Below, in pieces: positions 47,230-55,747 of a stretch of DNA of 64,000 bases. This DNA is from an uncultured Chitinophagales bacterium. GTDB lineage: Bacteria > Bacteroidota > Bacteroidia > Chitinophagales > Chitinophagaceae. The position numbers and the translations under genes are program-made. The notes beneath the pieces were generated by a model. The model had not been told where the DNA came from and did not search any database. It was given only the letters and a program-made list of their open reading frames with translations. Location of the stretch: positions 7,371-71,370 of the forward strand of contig CAMPIQ010000003.1 in NCBI GenBank assembly GCA_946886475.1, read 5' to 3'. The stretch's first letter is position 1. The number at the start of each line of letters is the position of its first letter.

Positions 47230-48323
47230 AGGCAATTTCAATAATCCCACGTTCTACACAGGTTTCTCTGGTTGACATTGAAGAACCGGATGTGAATGCA
47301 CCGGATGAGGTAAAATTAAAAGTGATACAGGTTGGTATCTGTGGAACGGACCGGGAAGAAGTTTCCGGCGGTCGTGCCGATGCACCGCCCGGTAAGGACA
47401 GACTGGTTATAGGTCATGAAATGTTTGGTCAGGTGGTTGCAACCGGTAAAGATGTGCGTTCTATTAAGGCGGGCGACTATGGGGTGGTGATGGTAAGAAG
47501 GGGATGTGGTAAATGCATAGCATGCAAAAATGAAAGAAGTGATATGTGCTATACCGGAAACTATACGGAAAGAGGAATAAAGGGTGCGGATGGCTTTCAG
47601 GCCGAATATGTGGTTGATAAAGAAAAATATGTTGTGAAAGTTCCGGCGGCCATGAAAGAAATTGGCGTGTTGACAGAACCCATGTCAATTGTTTCCAAAG
47701 CAATTGATGAAGCTTTGACCGTTCAGCAGTCGAGGTTGAAATTCGACATAAATGAAAACTGGTTCAATGGAAAGAGGGCACTGGTTGCCGGGATTGGCGC
47801 AGTTGGGCTTATGGCTGCATTTGCGCTTCGTTTACGCGGGGTAAAATTGACAGGCATGGATATAGTTGATGAGGAAAGCGCCCGGCCTTCCATATTAAAG
47901 CAGATTGGTGGAGAATACATTGACGGAAGAAATGTCAGCGTAAATGATATTGATAAAACCTGCGGGGAGTTTGATTTCATATTTGAAGCAACCGGTATAC
48001 CCAGTCTTCAGTTTAATTTAATTGATGCCCTTGCAGTAAATGGATTATACCTGGTGAGCGGTATTCCTTCTTCAACCAGTACAATCAGGCTTCCTGCTGC
48101 AGACCTGCTTCAGCAGCTGGTATTGAAAAATCAGGTTATACTGGGATGTGTAAATGCAAGTCACCATCATTATAAAATAGCCGTTGATGACCTCAGCCGC
48201 ATAATTGAAAAATGGCCGGATGCCATAAGATCCGTTATAACAGAACAGGTGCCTTTCAGCAATTTTGAAAAAGCCCTGCACCACCATTCCGCTGAGGAGA
48301 TCAAGGTGGTGGTGCAATGGTGA
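47226..48323 (+). CDS. zinc-dependent glucose 1-dehydrogenase-like medium-chain dehydrogenase
   Basis: This 365-residue MDR protein has the catalytic zinc region GICGTDREE and GHEMFG, the structural zinc cysteines GCGKCIACKNERSDMC, and the Rossmann motif GIGAVGLMAA. The C-terminal half fits the Glu_dehyd_C domain of archaeal-type glucose dehydrogenases. It would oxidise glucose to gluconolactone with NAD(P)+. Start and GH15 stop overlap (ATGA), so the enzymes are translationally coupled and plausibly work in series on glucose. Confidence 0.87.
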   Translation: MKAISIIPRSTQVSLVDIEEPDVNAPDEVKLKVIQVGICGTDREEVSGGRADAPPGKDRLVIGHEMFGQVVATGKDVRSIKAGDYGVVMVRRGCGKCIACKNERSDMCYTGNYTERGIKGADGFQAEYVVDKEKYVVKVPAAMKEIGVLTEPMSIVSKAIDEALTVQQSRLKFDINENWFNGKRALVAGIGAVGLMAAFALRLRGVKLTGMDIVDEESARPSILKQIGGEYIDGRNVSVNDIDKTCGEFDFIFEATGIPSLQFNLIDALAVNGLYLVSGIPSSTSTIRLPAADLLQQLVLKNQVILGCVNASHHHYKIAVDDLSRIIEKWPDAIRSVITEQVPFSNFEKALHHHSAEEIKVVVQW

Positions 48324-48339
48324 AGCCGGTAAGATATCT

Positions 48340-49131
48340 ATGGAGAATAATAGTAAAATAAAAAGGCAAAGATGGGAATTATTGCTGCGTGTTGAACGCC
48401 TGCTGGAAGGTCCGATGGTCTTTCTTGGTTTCGTCTGGCTTGTTTTACTGGTTGTTGAACTGATCTGGCAATTAACGCCGGCACTGGAAATAATCACCAT
48501 TGTTATATGGATCCTGTTCATAATAGATTTTATCATCAAACTAATTCTTGCCCCTTCTAAATCAGTTTATTTAAAAAAAAGCTGGCTTACACTGCTTTCA
48601 CTCATTATACCTGCACTTCGTGTATTCCGTATCGTTAGAGTGTTCCGGTTTGTGCGGGGCATCAGGGGACTGAAACTTGTAAAAGTAGTAGGGTCGCTGA
48701 ACAGGAGTATGAAAAGCCTGGCGTTTGCCCTGAGGAGGAGGGGACTCAAATATGTAATTCTGCTGACACTGGTAGTGATTTTTGGCGGAGGTGCAGGCAT
48801 GTTTGCTTTTGAGAAAGGGTATGGGCTCACATCCTATGGAGAAGCCTTGTGGTGGACAGCCATGCTCATAACCTCCATAGGCAGCGAATACTGGCCACAA
48901 ACCGGAGAGGGTAAGGCTTTATGCTTTTTATTATCGGTGTATGGCTTTTGTGTGTTTGGTTATATCACTGCAACCCTTGCATCATTTTTTGTTGGCAGGG
49001 ATGCAGAAGAAAAAGACGCACCCGTTGCAGGCACTGATGATATTGTCCAACTAAGAATGGAAATAGAAAAGCTTACAAAAGCCGTAACTGATCTAAAAAA
49101 TACCCTCCCCCAAAATCAGCAAAGCCAATAG
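48340..49131 (+). CDS. ion channel with degenerate selectivity filter
   Basis: This 263-residue channel of the voltage-gated superfamily has about 6 helices. The S4-like helix carries arginines at regular spacing (RVFRIVRVFRFVRGIRG). The pore loop reads TSIGSEYWPQT instead of the K+ filter TVGYGD. I recall similar MGSEYWP/IGSEYWP pores in some bacterial ion-transporter proteins; ion specificity is unknown. A coiled tail (QLRMEIEKLTKAVTDLK) follows. The frame is open from a TTG at 48265, but the ATG at 48340 fits the family. It follows the dehydrogenase by 16 bp in the GH15 operon. Confidence 0.85.
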   Translation: MENNSKIKRQRWELLLRVERLLEGPMVFLGFVWLVLLVVELIWQLTPALEIITIVIWILFIIDFIIKLILAPSKSVYLKKSWLTLLSLIIPALRVFRIVRVFRFVRGIRGLKLVKVVGSLNRSMKSLAFALRRRGLKYVILLTLVVIFGGGAGMFAFEKGYGLTSYGEALWWTAMLITSIGSEYWPQTGEGKALCFLLSVYGFCVFGYITATLASFFVGRDAEEKDAPVAGTDDIVQLRMEIEKLTKAVTDLKNTLPQNQQSQ

Positions 49132-49157
49132 CCATCAGCTGTAAGTATTGGTTTGCT

Positions 49158-51386
49158 TTAATTCTGAATGGAAGCCATGGTTCTCAATATGCCGGAAGCC
49201 CAGGCATATACATTATGACTCATCACCATTCTTCTCATTTGCTTCATTTTTTGCTGTTGTTGTTCCAGTGGTGATTCCAGCGCTTTTTTAATGGCATCTG
49301 CCGAACCTTCAATATCATAAGGGTTAATGATCATAGCGCCGTGCAGTTCCTGAGATGCGCCGGCAAACTGGCTTAGAATCAGGGTGCCATCGTTTTGATC
49401 TCTCGATGCAATGAATTCTTTTGCCACCAGGTTCATTCCATCATGAAGAGAAGTTACCATACAAAAATCTGCAGATCTGTAAAAAGGAATGATCTCTTCG
49501 TGGCTGTGGTGTTTTTTAAGAAAAAGTATAGGCTGCCAGTTCTTTGTTTTGAATCTCCAGTTGATCCGGTTTACTTCGGCATCCACTGAATTAATGGTAT
49601 CCGAATAACTCTTAAGTAATGACCGGCTGGGTGCGCCTATCTGAACAAATGTGAAATTCCCCATGTACTCCGGATTCTTTTCAAAGAATCTTTCAACGGC
49701 AAGAAATTTTTCAATCAGCCCTTTGGTATAATCTATCCTGTCTACCCCAACTCCAAAATGTCTTGCATTGATACCATGATGTTTTAGCAATTCAGAGGCT
49801 TCTGTTTTTGATTCATTACTATGTTCATAATCCTTTAACGTAAATGAGATGCTGATGGGGAATGGCTTAACAAGTGTGAACTGGTTACCGATCTTCACTG
49901 AAAAACTTTCCCATATCACTCTTGATTCCAGTGAACTGTTTACTGTTTCCAGAAAATTGTTACAATGGAACTGGGTATGAAAACCTATAAGGTCGGCACC
50001 CAGCATTCCAATCAGCAATTCTTTTTTCCATGGACAGATACCAAAAGATTCAGGGTTTGGCCAGGGTATATGCCAGAATATGGCCACCTTGGCATCCGGT
50101 CTTTTTTGTTTGATCAAACGAGGTAATAAAGCGAAATGATAATCCTGCACAAGGATGAAAGGTTCTTCCTCATCTTTTATTTCCTCAAGCACTGCTTTGG
50201 CATACATCTCATTTACTTCACAATAATAATCCCAGTCCTCTTTGCGGAATATGGGCCTGGTATGGGCAATATGGCAAAGCGGCCATAACCCTTCATTGGA
50301 AAAGCCGTAATAAAAATGGTCTTCCTGCTCTTTTGTAAGCCATACTCTTCTCAAAGTATATTTATCCTCATATGGGGGCACGAGTACTTTATCATTCTCA
50401 TCCACTGTATCCCTGTCGGCATCACCGCTTCCCGAAGCGATCCATAATCCGCCACATGCCTTTAGTATTGGTTCAAGTGCAGTTACCATTCCACTTGCAG
50501 GCATGATACATTTGATCTCCTTGCCCGAGCGCACATGCATATAAGGTTCCCTGTTTGAAACCACCACCAGTTTTTTATCCTGAAGCAGTTGTTTCATTTC
50601 TTCGTTCAGTCTTTCAGGTGTCCATATGGCTTCTGCTGATGTCCTTAACCTTGCTTCTTCCTGTGCAATGGCTTTCGCTTCCTGCATGGCCTGAGCAATA
50701 TTTGATATTTCCTTGTATAAGGGTTCAAGGAATGTGGCTGGCGGTTTTCCCTTAAGTTCTTCAACATTTCCTGACCGTGCGGCTTTCACCCATTCTATTA
50801 CTTTATTAACAGGCGTAAGAATACCCCAGCGAACAATTAAAAGTGTTACAATGGATATGACAAGCGCCTGGAGGAACCATCTTACAAAATTCCTCATCCA
50901 GATGTCATTAATAAGATTTTCGATGTATTCCGCATCTTTATAAAAGATCACTGCGGTGGAAGGAAGGTCCTGGCTCCTGATCACCCTTATATATTGAAAT
51001 AAATTTTTTCCTTCAACTTTAATGATATTGGTATGCGAGGTATCTGCAGAGATAGCCTGTTGTATGTAGTCCCGGGATTTATCGAGATAGGAATACGCTT
51101 TATTATTAAATGGAACAATGCTGTCTGTATTATAATAAACCGTAATGCCTTCAAAGCTGTATTGCCTGATCAGGCTATCAGGAATTTTTAAGGGTATACT
51201 GTCATTTAAGGAGCTTTGTAAATAGGTGATGTAAAATTCATCCGCATCCCGTATGGTTACTGACTTCAGCTCATCATTGTAATTTTCCCTTTCCGAAGAT
51301 ATTTGTACAGCTGTAAAGCCAAGTGCAACAAGGCCTACGGCAACAATGATGGCAAGAATAAGAGCGAGGTTTAATTTCATCTTCAT
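49158..51386 (-). CDS. trehalose-6-phosphate synthase fused to a membrane sensor/HAMP module
   Basis: This 742-residue protein has two parts. The N-terminal sensor has membrane helices at about 7-29 and 168-190, an extracytoplasmic domain of about 135 residues between them, and a HAMP-like segment to about 245. The GT20 synthase runs from about 272 to the end: VVSNREPY, SGMVTALEPIL, QDYHFALLPR, HIPWPNPE, GFHTQFHCNNFLETVN, VDRIDYTKGL and DGMNLVAKEF. It makes trehalose-6-phosphate from a sugar nucleotide and glucose-6-phosphate. No phosphatase domain is attached, and none is in the window. The sensor fusion suggests regulation of activity by an envelope signal. It is convergent with the GH15 operon. 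Confidence 0.93.
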   Translation of the reverse strand: MKMKLNLALILAIIVAVGLVALGFTAVQISSERENYNDELKSVTIRDADEFYITYLQSSLNDSIPLKIPDSLIRQYSFEGITVYYNTDSIVPFNNKAYSYLDKSRDYIQQAISADTSHTNIIKVEGKNLFQYIRVIRSQDLPSTAVIFYKDAEYIENLINDIWMRNFVRWFLQALVISIVTLLIVRWGILTPVNKVIEWVKAARSGNVEELKGKPPATFLEPLYKEISNIAQAMQEAKAIAQEEARLRTSAEAIWTPERLNEEMKQLLQDKKLVVVSNREPYMHVRSGKEIKCIMPASGMVTALEPILKACGGLWIASGSGDADRDTVDENDKVLVPPYEDKYTLRRVWLTKEQEDHFYYGFSNEGLWPLCHIAHTRPIFRKEDWDYYCEVNEMYAKAVLEEIKDEEEPFILVQDYHFALLPRLIKQKRPDAKVAIFWHIPWPNPESFGICPWKKELLIGMLGADLIGFHTQFHCNNFLETVNSSLESRVIWESFSVKIGNQFTLVKPFPISISFTLKDYEHSNESKTEASELLKHHGINARHFGVGVDRIDYTKGLIEKFLAVERFFEKNPEYMGNFTFVQIGAPSRSLLKSYSDTINSVDAEVNRINWRFKTKNWQPILFLKKHHSHEEIIPFYRSADFCMVTSLHDGMNLVAKEFIASRDQNDGTLILSQFAGASQELHGAMIINPYDIEGSADAIKKALESPLEQQQQKMKQMRRMVMSHNVYAWASGILRTMASIQN

Positions 51387-51415
51387 TTATTTATTTCCGG
51401 CGGTTCCCTGCAATG

Positions 51416-51433
51416 TTCTAATCACTTTCTAAT
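51416..51433 (-). promoter_or_regulatory. phased heptamer pair upstream of the trehalose-6-phosphate synthase (site A)
   Basis: TTCTAAT occurs at 51416-51422 and 51427-51433, exactly 11 bp apart (ATTAGAA on the coding strand). It ends 30 bp before the start. No good -7 box is seen between, so the promoter may be activator-dependent. Confidence 0.55.
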
Positions 51434-51515
51434 CTGCTCTTTTTTACTGTTCCTGATTAAAGGTATAGTTTTACAACACTTTAGAAGAATAGCATTTACT
51501 CAGAGCATTAGTTTT

Positions 51516-51543
51516 AAAAGCCCCTGTATTTACAGGGGCTTTT
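51516..51543 (-). terminator. terminator of the TPR protein gene
   Basis: AAAAGCCCCTG pairs with CAGGGGCTTTT over 11 bp with a 6-nt loop. It lies 26 bp below the stop at 51569 and separates the gene from the synthase gene. Confidence 0.8.
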
Positions 51544-51568
51544 CATTTACACACATAAAACCCTGAGA

Positions 51569-53191
51569 TCATTTAGTGCCGGTGTGGCTTTCAGCATCAA
51601 TTCTTTGCTCCAGCACTGAAATATATTTTTTGGCTTCTTCATTAGAAGGGTCAACCTCAAGCACTTTTTCAAAATAGTTCACTGCTTCAGGATAATCTTT
51701 TTCCATATTGGCCTCATAAGTTGCCAGATAACCATAAGCCTGGATCATCCAGCTTTTATAATTAGGATTCTTTGTATCATTTTGTAAAATGCCAATCAGC
51801 TTCTGGTAGTGAGGTACGGCAAGTCCATCCTTCATTTCCTTATCCAGCGCGGAGCTGGCCCTTGCCTGCCAGTAATAACCAAAACTCTGCTCAGGATATT
51901 TGGCCACATACATACCAAAAACGGAATCTGACAGGTTATATTCTCCAGCCCTGTAGTGTGCCAGTGCCCAGTTAAAAAGATCCAGGTTGTTTACTTGTTC
52001 ATTCCCTGAATAATATTTCCCCAGCCAGGTGGCCTGCGCCGAATAATTTTTAATGTCACCCGTTAAAGAGGCCAGCTTTTTAAAATGTTCGCGTAGCAAT
52101 ACAGAATCTGTTTCCTTCTCGCCGGCTTTAGATAAATAAACAATAGCGGAATCTGGTTTGGAAGCAGCGGTATAAAGATCTGACATCAGCACAAAATCCT
52201 TAGCCATATAATTGCTGTCCGCTTCATTTGCAAAATATTGATGCATCAGGCTGATGGACTGTGCCGAATCTTTCAATCCTGCATAGCTATAAGCCAGTAA
52301 TTTAAATAACCTGGGTTCAGTTTTCTCAGCACCTGCTATGATTTGCTTTGTTTTTTCAATGGCTTTCCCGTATTGCCTGTTTACGTAATACAGGTCAGCC
52401 AGGTCGTACGCATTTTCTTCGGAAGGATCAGACACGGCCTGGTATTGTTTGTAATACTCAAGTGACCTTGACGGATCGTAATAAAAATAGTGAGCGTACA
52501 ACCTGTAAAGTGCAGGTGCATATTTTTCATCTGCCACAACGGCCTTGTTATAATACTCCAGGTACATTTCCTGGTTCTTTTGTGTTTTGAATATCTCAGC
52601 CACCCTGTAATAAGCAGCAGCAAGTTTTTCGTCTTTCTCAATAGCTTCCTTATACGCAACATATGCCTGCGACCCGTTATTCAGTTTACTGTAAGCATTG
52701 CCGGCCAGTACATGCAACCATGCATTCCTTTTGTTTCTTTTAATGGCTTTATTCAGTAATTCAATGGCATATTGCGCATCACCTTTTTCTGTTTCAATAT
52801 GCGCAAGGGCAACAGAGGCCAGCACACCTGCATTTTTATGCCTTGTTGATTTCAACGCCTGGTTAAAATGTGCGGAGGCCTTGTCTTTTTGGTTAGATGC
52901 TAAAAAAACATAGCCCAATGCCGAATTGAAGTAGGGTTCATCTTTTACAGCTGCGGGTGCTGACTGAAGACTGTCGGATGCTTTTTTTATTTCTCCCTGC
53001 AAGGCATAGGTCCTTGTTAAACCATACCAGGCTTCATCGTTCTCCGGATCATTTTTCAGTATAGAATGGAATTCATTTTCTGCAGTGGTGTATCGTTCGT
53101 AATAAAGAAATTCGCTGGCTTTTTCAACAGACTGTCCATACGCGGAGGAAAAGACCGTTACAAGGCCAGTTATAAAAACTAGTTTGATCAT
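51569..53191 (-). CDS. tetratricopeptide-repeat protein with signal peptide
   Basis: This 540-residue protein has an N-terminal signal peptide (MIKLVFITGLVTVFSSAYGQ), then about 12 TPR-like helix pairs with the periodic pattern A/G-x-Y-x8-A-x3-Y (for example NDEAWYGLTRTYALQGE, AAYYRVAEIFK, PNYKSWMIQAYGYLATYE). Such proteins scaffold periplasmic or outer-membrane complexes. No enzyme domain is seen. It is divergent from the response regulator gene. A -7 box (TAGCTTTG on the minus strand, 53234-53241) and phased regulator sites lie upstream. Confidence 0.85.
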   Translation of the reverse strand: MIKLVFITGLVTVFSSAYGQSVEKASEFLYYERYTTAENEFHSILKNDPENDEAWYGLTRTYALQGEIKKASDSLQSAPAAVKDEPYFNSALGYVFLASNQKDKASAHFNQALKSTRHKNAGVLASVALAHIETEKGDAQYAIELLNKAIKRNKRNAWLHVLAGNAYSKLNNGSQAYVAYKEAIEKDEKLAAAYYRVAEIFKTQKNQEMYLEYYNKAVVADEKYAPALYRLYAHYFYYDPSRSLEYYKQYQAVSDPSEENAYDLADLYYVNRQYGKAIEKTKQIIAGAEKTEPRLFKLLAYSYAGLKDSAQSISLMHQYFANEADSNYMAKDFVLMSDLYTAASKPDSAIVYLSKAGEKETDSVLLREHFKKLASLTGDIKNYSAQATWLGKYYSGNEQVNNLDLFNWALAHYRAGEYNLSDSVFGMYVAKYPEQSFGYYWQARASSALDKEMKDGLAVPHYQKLIGILQNDTKNPNYKSWMIQAYGYLATYEANMEKDYPEAVNYFEKVLEVDPSNEEAKKYISVLEQRIDAESHTGTK

Positions 53192-53233
53192 GGCATTTGT
53201 TTAGGTGGAAGAGAATAGTGATATTGAATGGTT

Positions 53234-53241
53234 CAAAGCTA
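53234..53241 (-). promoter_or_regulatory. -7 promoter box of the TPR gene
   Basis: The minus strand reads TAGCTTTG, a full match to TAnnTTTG, 43 bp before the ATG. The phased heptamer array starts 10 bp upstream. Confidence 0.55.
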
Positions 53242-53251
53242 GTTTCCGGTT

Positions 53252-53291
53252 ATTAGGCCAGAATTAATCAGGTATTAGAATGTTATTAGAA
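53252..53291. promoter_or_regulatory. four heptamers at exact 11-bp phasing between the TPR and response regulator genes (site B)
   Basis: ATTAGGC (53252), ATTAATC (53263), ATTAGAA (53274) and ATTAGAA (53285) start exactly 11 bp apart. The array lies between two divergent -7 boxes. OmpR/PhoB-type regulators bind direct repeats with this phasing, so an autoregulatory site is likely. Confidence 0.65.
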
Positions 53292-53326
53292 AGCAGAGCC
53301 GGGTACAATATGGTGTGCTGAATTGA

Positions 53327-53334
53327 TAGTTTTG
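53327..53334 (+). promoter_or_regulatory. -7 promoter box of the response regulator gene
   Basis: TAGTTTTG is a full match to TAnnTTTG, 19 bp before the ATG at 53354. Confidence 0.6.
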
Positions 53335-53353
53335 TAATTTCCTTTAATAAATT

Positions 53354-54043
53354 ATGGAAGAACGCAGGATATTAATCGTTGAGGATGAACAAAAAATAGC
53401 TGATACACTCAAATTTGGACTTGCTGAGAATGGCTATGATGTTGATGTTGCCTATGATGGGAACATTGGAAAGCGTATGATCCTTTCCAATTCTTATAAT
53501 CTTGTTGTTCTTGATATCAATCTCCCCGGCGTTAACGGATATGAGTTGTGCAGGGTTATCAGGAGTGATAATCCCAATATCCCTGTCATTATGCTTACTG
53601 CACTGAGTGCTTTGAACGATAAAATAGAAGGGTATGATGCCGGTGCCGATGATTATGTGATAAAGCCATTTGAATTCAAGGAACTGCTTATGAAGATCCG
53701 GGTGCTTTTAAGAAGGACCATGACCCAGCAGGTTCCCCTCGGAAACCTTTTAAAAGCGGCCGACCTCACCATGAACCTCGACAGTAAGGAAGTAAGACGT
53801 GGTGATATGACCATCAATCTTACCGCAAAGGAATTCCAGCTTTTGGAGTACCTTTTAAGAAATAAGAACAGGCTGGTAACAAGAGCTGATATAGCCATTA
53901 ACGTATGGGATATTGATTTTGATACCAATACCAATGTTATAGATGTTTATATCAATTATGTACGCAATAAGGTAGACAAGCCTTATGAACAAAAGCTTAT
54001 ACAAACACAGGTAGGAATGGGATATATCTTAAAGGAAAATTAG
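53354..54043 (+). CDS. OmpR-family DNA-binding response regulator
   Basis: This 229-residue protein has a receiver domain at 1-120, with the acidic pocket EDE near residue 11 and the phosphoacceptor aspartate in VVLDINLPGVNGYEL, about D52. A conserved T and K (MLTALSA, KPFEFKEL) complete the domain. The C-terminal winged helix (about 130-228) is OmpR/PhoB type. The histidine kinase starts 1 bp after its stop. It is the probable reader of the phased heptamers. Confidence 0.95.
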   Translation: MEERRILIVEDEQKIADTLKFGLAENGYDVDVAYDGNIGKRMILSNSYNLVVLDINLPGVNGYELCRVIRSDNPNIPVIMLTALSALNDKIEGYDAGADDYVIKPFEFKELLMKIRVLLRRTMTQQVPLGNLLKAADLTMNLDSKEVRRGDMTINLTAKEFQLLEYLLRNKNRLVTRADIAINVWDIDFDTNTNVIDVYINYVRNKVDKPYEQKLIQTQVGMGYILKEN

Positions 54044-54044
54044 C

Positions 54045-55436
54045 ATGCCCGTACGCATACGCATTACGTTGCTTTTTGCTCTTGTTGTATTTGTGATCCT
54101 TGGCATTGTTTGCGGCTCCATTTATTATTTCTCCTATACCGCACGTATCGATACCATCAAAAAAAGACTGACCAACAGGGCCATGACAACGGCCAACTTA
54201 TTAAGCCAGTCTGAGATCTTTACCCAGCAACTGATTCAAAGAATAGATTCTGCCACAACACTTATCATTAAAAATAAAGTGGTGCAGGCTTATGATTACC
54301 AGAATAACAAGATCTATAATTACAGTGATATTCCCGGTGATACCCTTTTAATTGAAGATGAAATTCTTGATGAAGCTAGGGTCCGTCAGAACTTTTATTT
54401 TACGATAGGCAATAAGGAAGCTATTGCCTATCACCATACCACTCCTGTTACCCGTTTTGTTATGATTGTTGCCGGCGAAGACGAAGAGGGCAGGGCCTAC
54501 CTGGCCAGGCTAAAGGAAATTCTCAGCTTAAGTTTTCTGGCAGGTGTGGTGATTGCACTTGGTGGCGGATACTTTTTTTCTGCCGGATTGATCAGGCCTG
54601 TTAAAAAGATAGCAGATGAAGTAACGGAGATATCTGCCCAGAACCTTACACGCAGGATAGAAACCGGAAATACCAGGGATGAATGGCATAAGCTTTCGCA
54701 TACCCTGAATGATCTGCTCAACAGGCTGCAGGAAAGTTTTGAATTGCAAAGACGTTTTATATCTAATGCTTCACACGAATTATCAACCCCTCTTACTTCC
54801 ATCTCAAGCCAGCTGGAAGTGATACTTCAAAGAGAAAGAAGCGCCGATGAATACCGCAGGGTGATGTTGTCGGTATTGCAGGATGTAAAAAATATGAGCA
54901 GGCTTACTCAGACACTTCTTGAATTTGCAAAAGCCTCGGGTAATGCAGGCGGTTTGGAAATAAGCCCTGTGCGGATAGACGAGATATTGATGCGCATGCC
55001 GGCCGAAATGCAAAAACAGGATCAGGGATTTACCGTTCTGCTTCATTTCGACCAGATGCCTGAGAATGAAGAAAAATTATTGGTGTATGGCAACGAAGAA
55101 CTTCTTTTTACCGCTATTAAAAATATAGTAAGCAATGCCTGTAAATATTCAGTGAACCATAAAGCACAGATCAAATTCTTTCTTTCCGGAAATAAGATTT
55201 TTATCCAGGTAAAGGATAATGGCCAGGGCATTGCTGAAAATGAGATCCAGAATATTTTCCAGCCTTTTTACCGGGTGGAGGAAAGCAGGGCCACCCCTGG
55301 TTTCGGATTGGGACTTTCACTTGCCGAACGCATTATAAAACTCCATAAAGGATCTATAGAGATCCAGTCAAGAAAAGGACAGGGCTCCGTATTCAGCATT
55401 CAATTGCCATCGGCCTCTGTACAGGAAAAATTCTAA
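54045..55436 (+). CDS. sensor histidine kinase (HAMP, HisKA, HATPase)
   Basis: This 463-residue kinase has two membrane helices (about 7-28 and 162-182) around a periplasmic sensor of about 130 residues. HAMP follows at about 183-235. HisKA carries the phosphoacceptor histidine in SNASHELSTPLTSI. The ATPase domain has N box NAC, DNGQGI and FGLGLSL. It phosphorylates the response regulator encoded just upstream. The periplasmic sensor has no recognisable ligand fold. Confidence 0.95.
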   Translation: MPVRIRITLLFALVVFVILGIVCGSIYYFSYTARIDTIKKRLTNRAMTTANLLSQSEIFTQQLIQRIDSATTLIIKNKVVQAYDYQNNKIYNYSDIPGDTLLIEDEILDEARVRQNFYFTIGNKEAIAYHHTTPVTRFVMIVAGEDEEGRAYLARLKEILSLSFLAGVVIALGGGYFFSAGLIRPVKKIADEVTEISAQNLTRRIETGNTRDEWHKLSHTLNDLLNRLQESFELQRRFISNASHELSTPLTSISSQLEVILQRERSADEYRRVMLSVLQDVKNMSRLTQTLLEFAKASGNAGGLEISPVRIDEILMRMPAEMQKQDQGFTVLLHFDQMPENEEKLLVYGNEELLFTAIKNIVSNACKYSVNHKAQIKFFLSGNKIFIQVKDNGQGIAENEIQNIFQPFYRVEESRATPGFGLGLSLAERIIKLHKGSIEIQSRKGQGSVFSIQLPSASVQEKF

Positions 55437-55459
55437 TAGAATTCTAATTTACTCTTAAT
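55431..55459. promoter_or_regulatory. phased TTCTAAT heptamers upstream of the universal stress protein genes (site C)
   Basis: TTCTAAT occurs at 55431-55437 and 55442-55448, and TCTTAAT at 55453-55459, each 11 bp apart. The array overlaps the kinase stop codon. GAGATTTG at 55481-55488 is a 7-of-8 -7 box before the next gene. Confidence 0.5.
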
Positions 55460-55495
55460 GCCCTGCTGATCTCAATAACAGAGATTTGATGTGAT

Positions 55496-55747
55496 ATGCA
55501 AAGGCAGATTTCTACCGGTGGTTCAGGCTTATTGTTGTTAATGGTTACAGCACTTGTTTTATTAACAACGGTTGGTAGCTGCCTGTATTCCGAGAACAGG
55601 CATTATAAAAAAGCTAACAGGGAGCTGATCATCCAGAATGATTCAATCATCTCAGTAAACATCGAATTAAAGTCGGCTGTAAATGGAAACCTGAAATCTG
55701 AATCCAAAAAAACTTCATTCAAGCCGCAAAAGGAAAATCATCAATGA
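55496..55747 (+). CDS. small membrane-anchored protein, unknown function
   Basis: This 83-residue protein has an N-terminal hydrophobic segment (about 11-28) with a cysteine in VGSC that could be a lipobox. A charged region of about 50 residues follows (NRELIIQNDSIISVNIELKS) with coiled-coil character. No family is recognised. Its stop overlaps the universal stress protein start (ATGA), so the two are translationally coupled. Confidence 0.7.
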   Translation: MQRQISTGGSGLLLLMVTALVLLTTVGSCLYSENRHYKKANRELIIQNDSIISVNIELKSAVNGNLKSESKKTSFKPQKENHQ

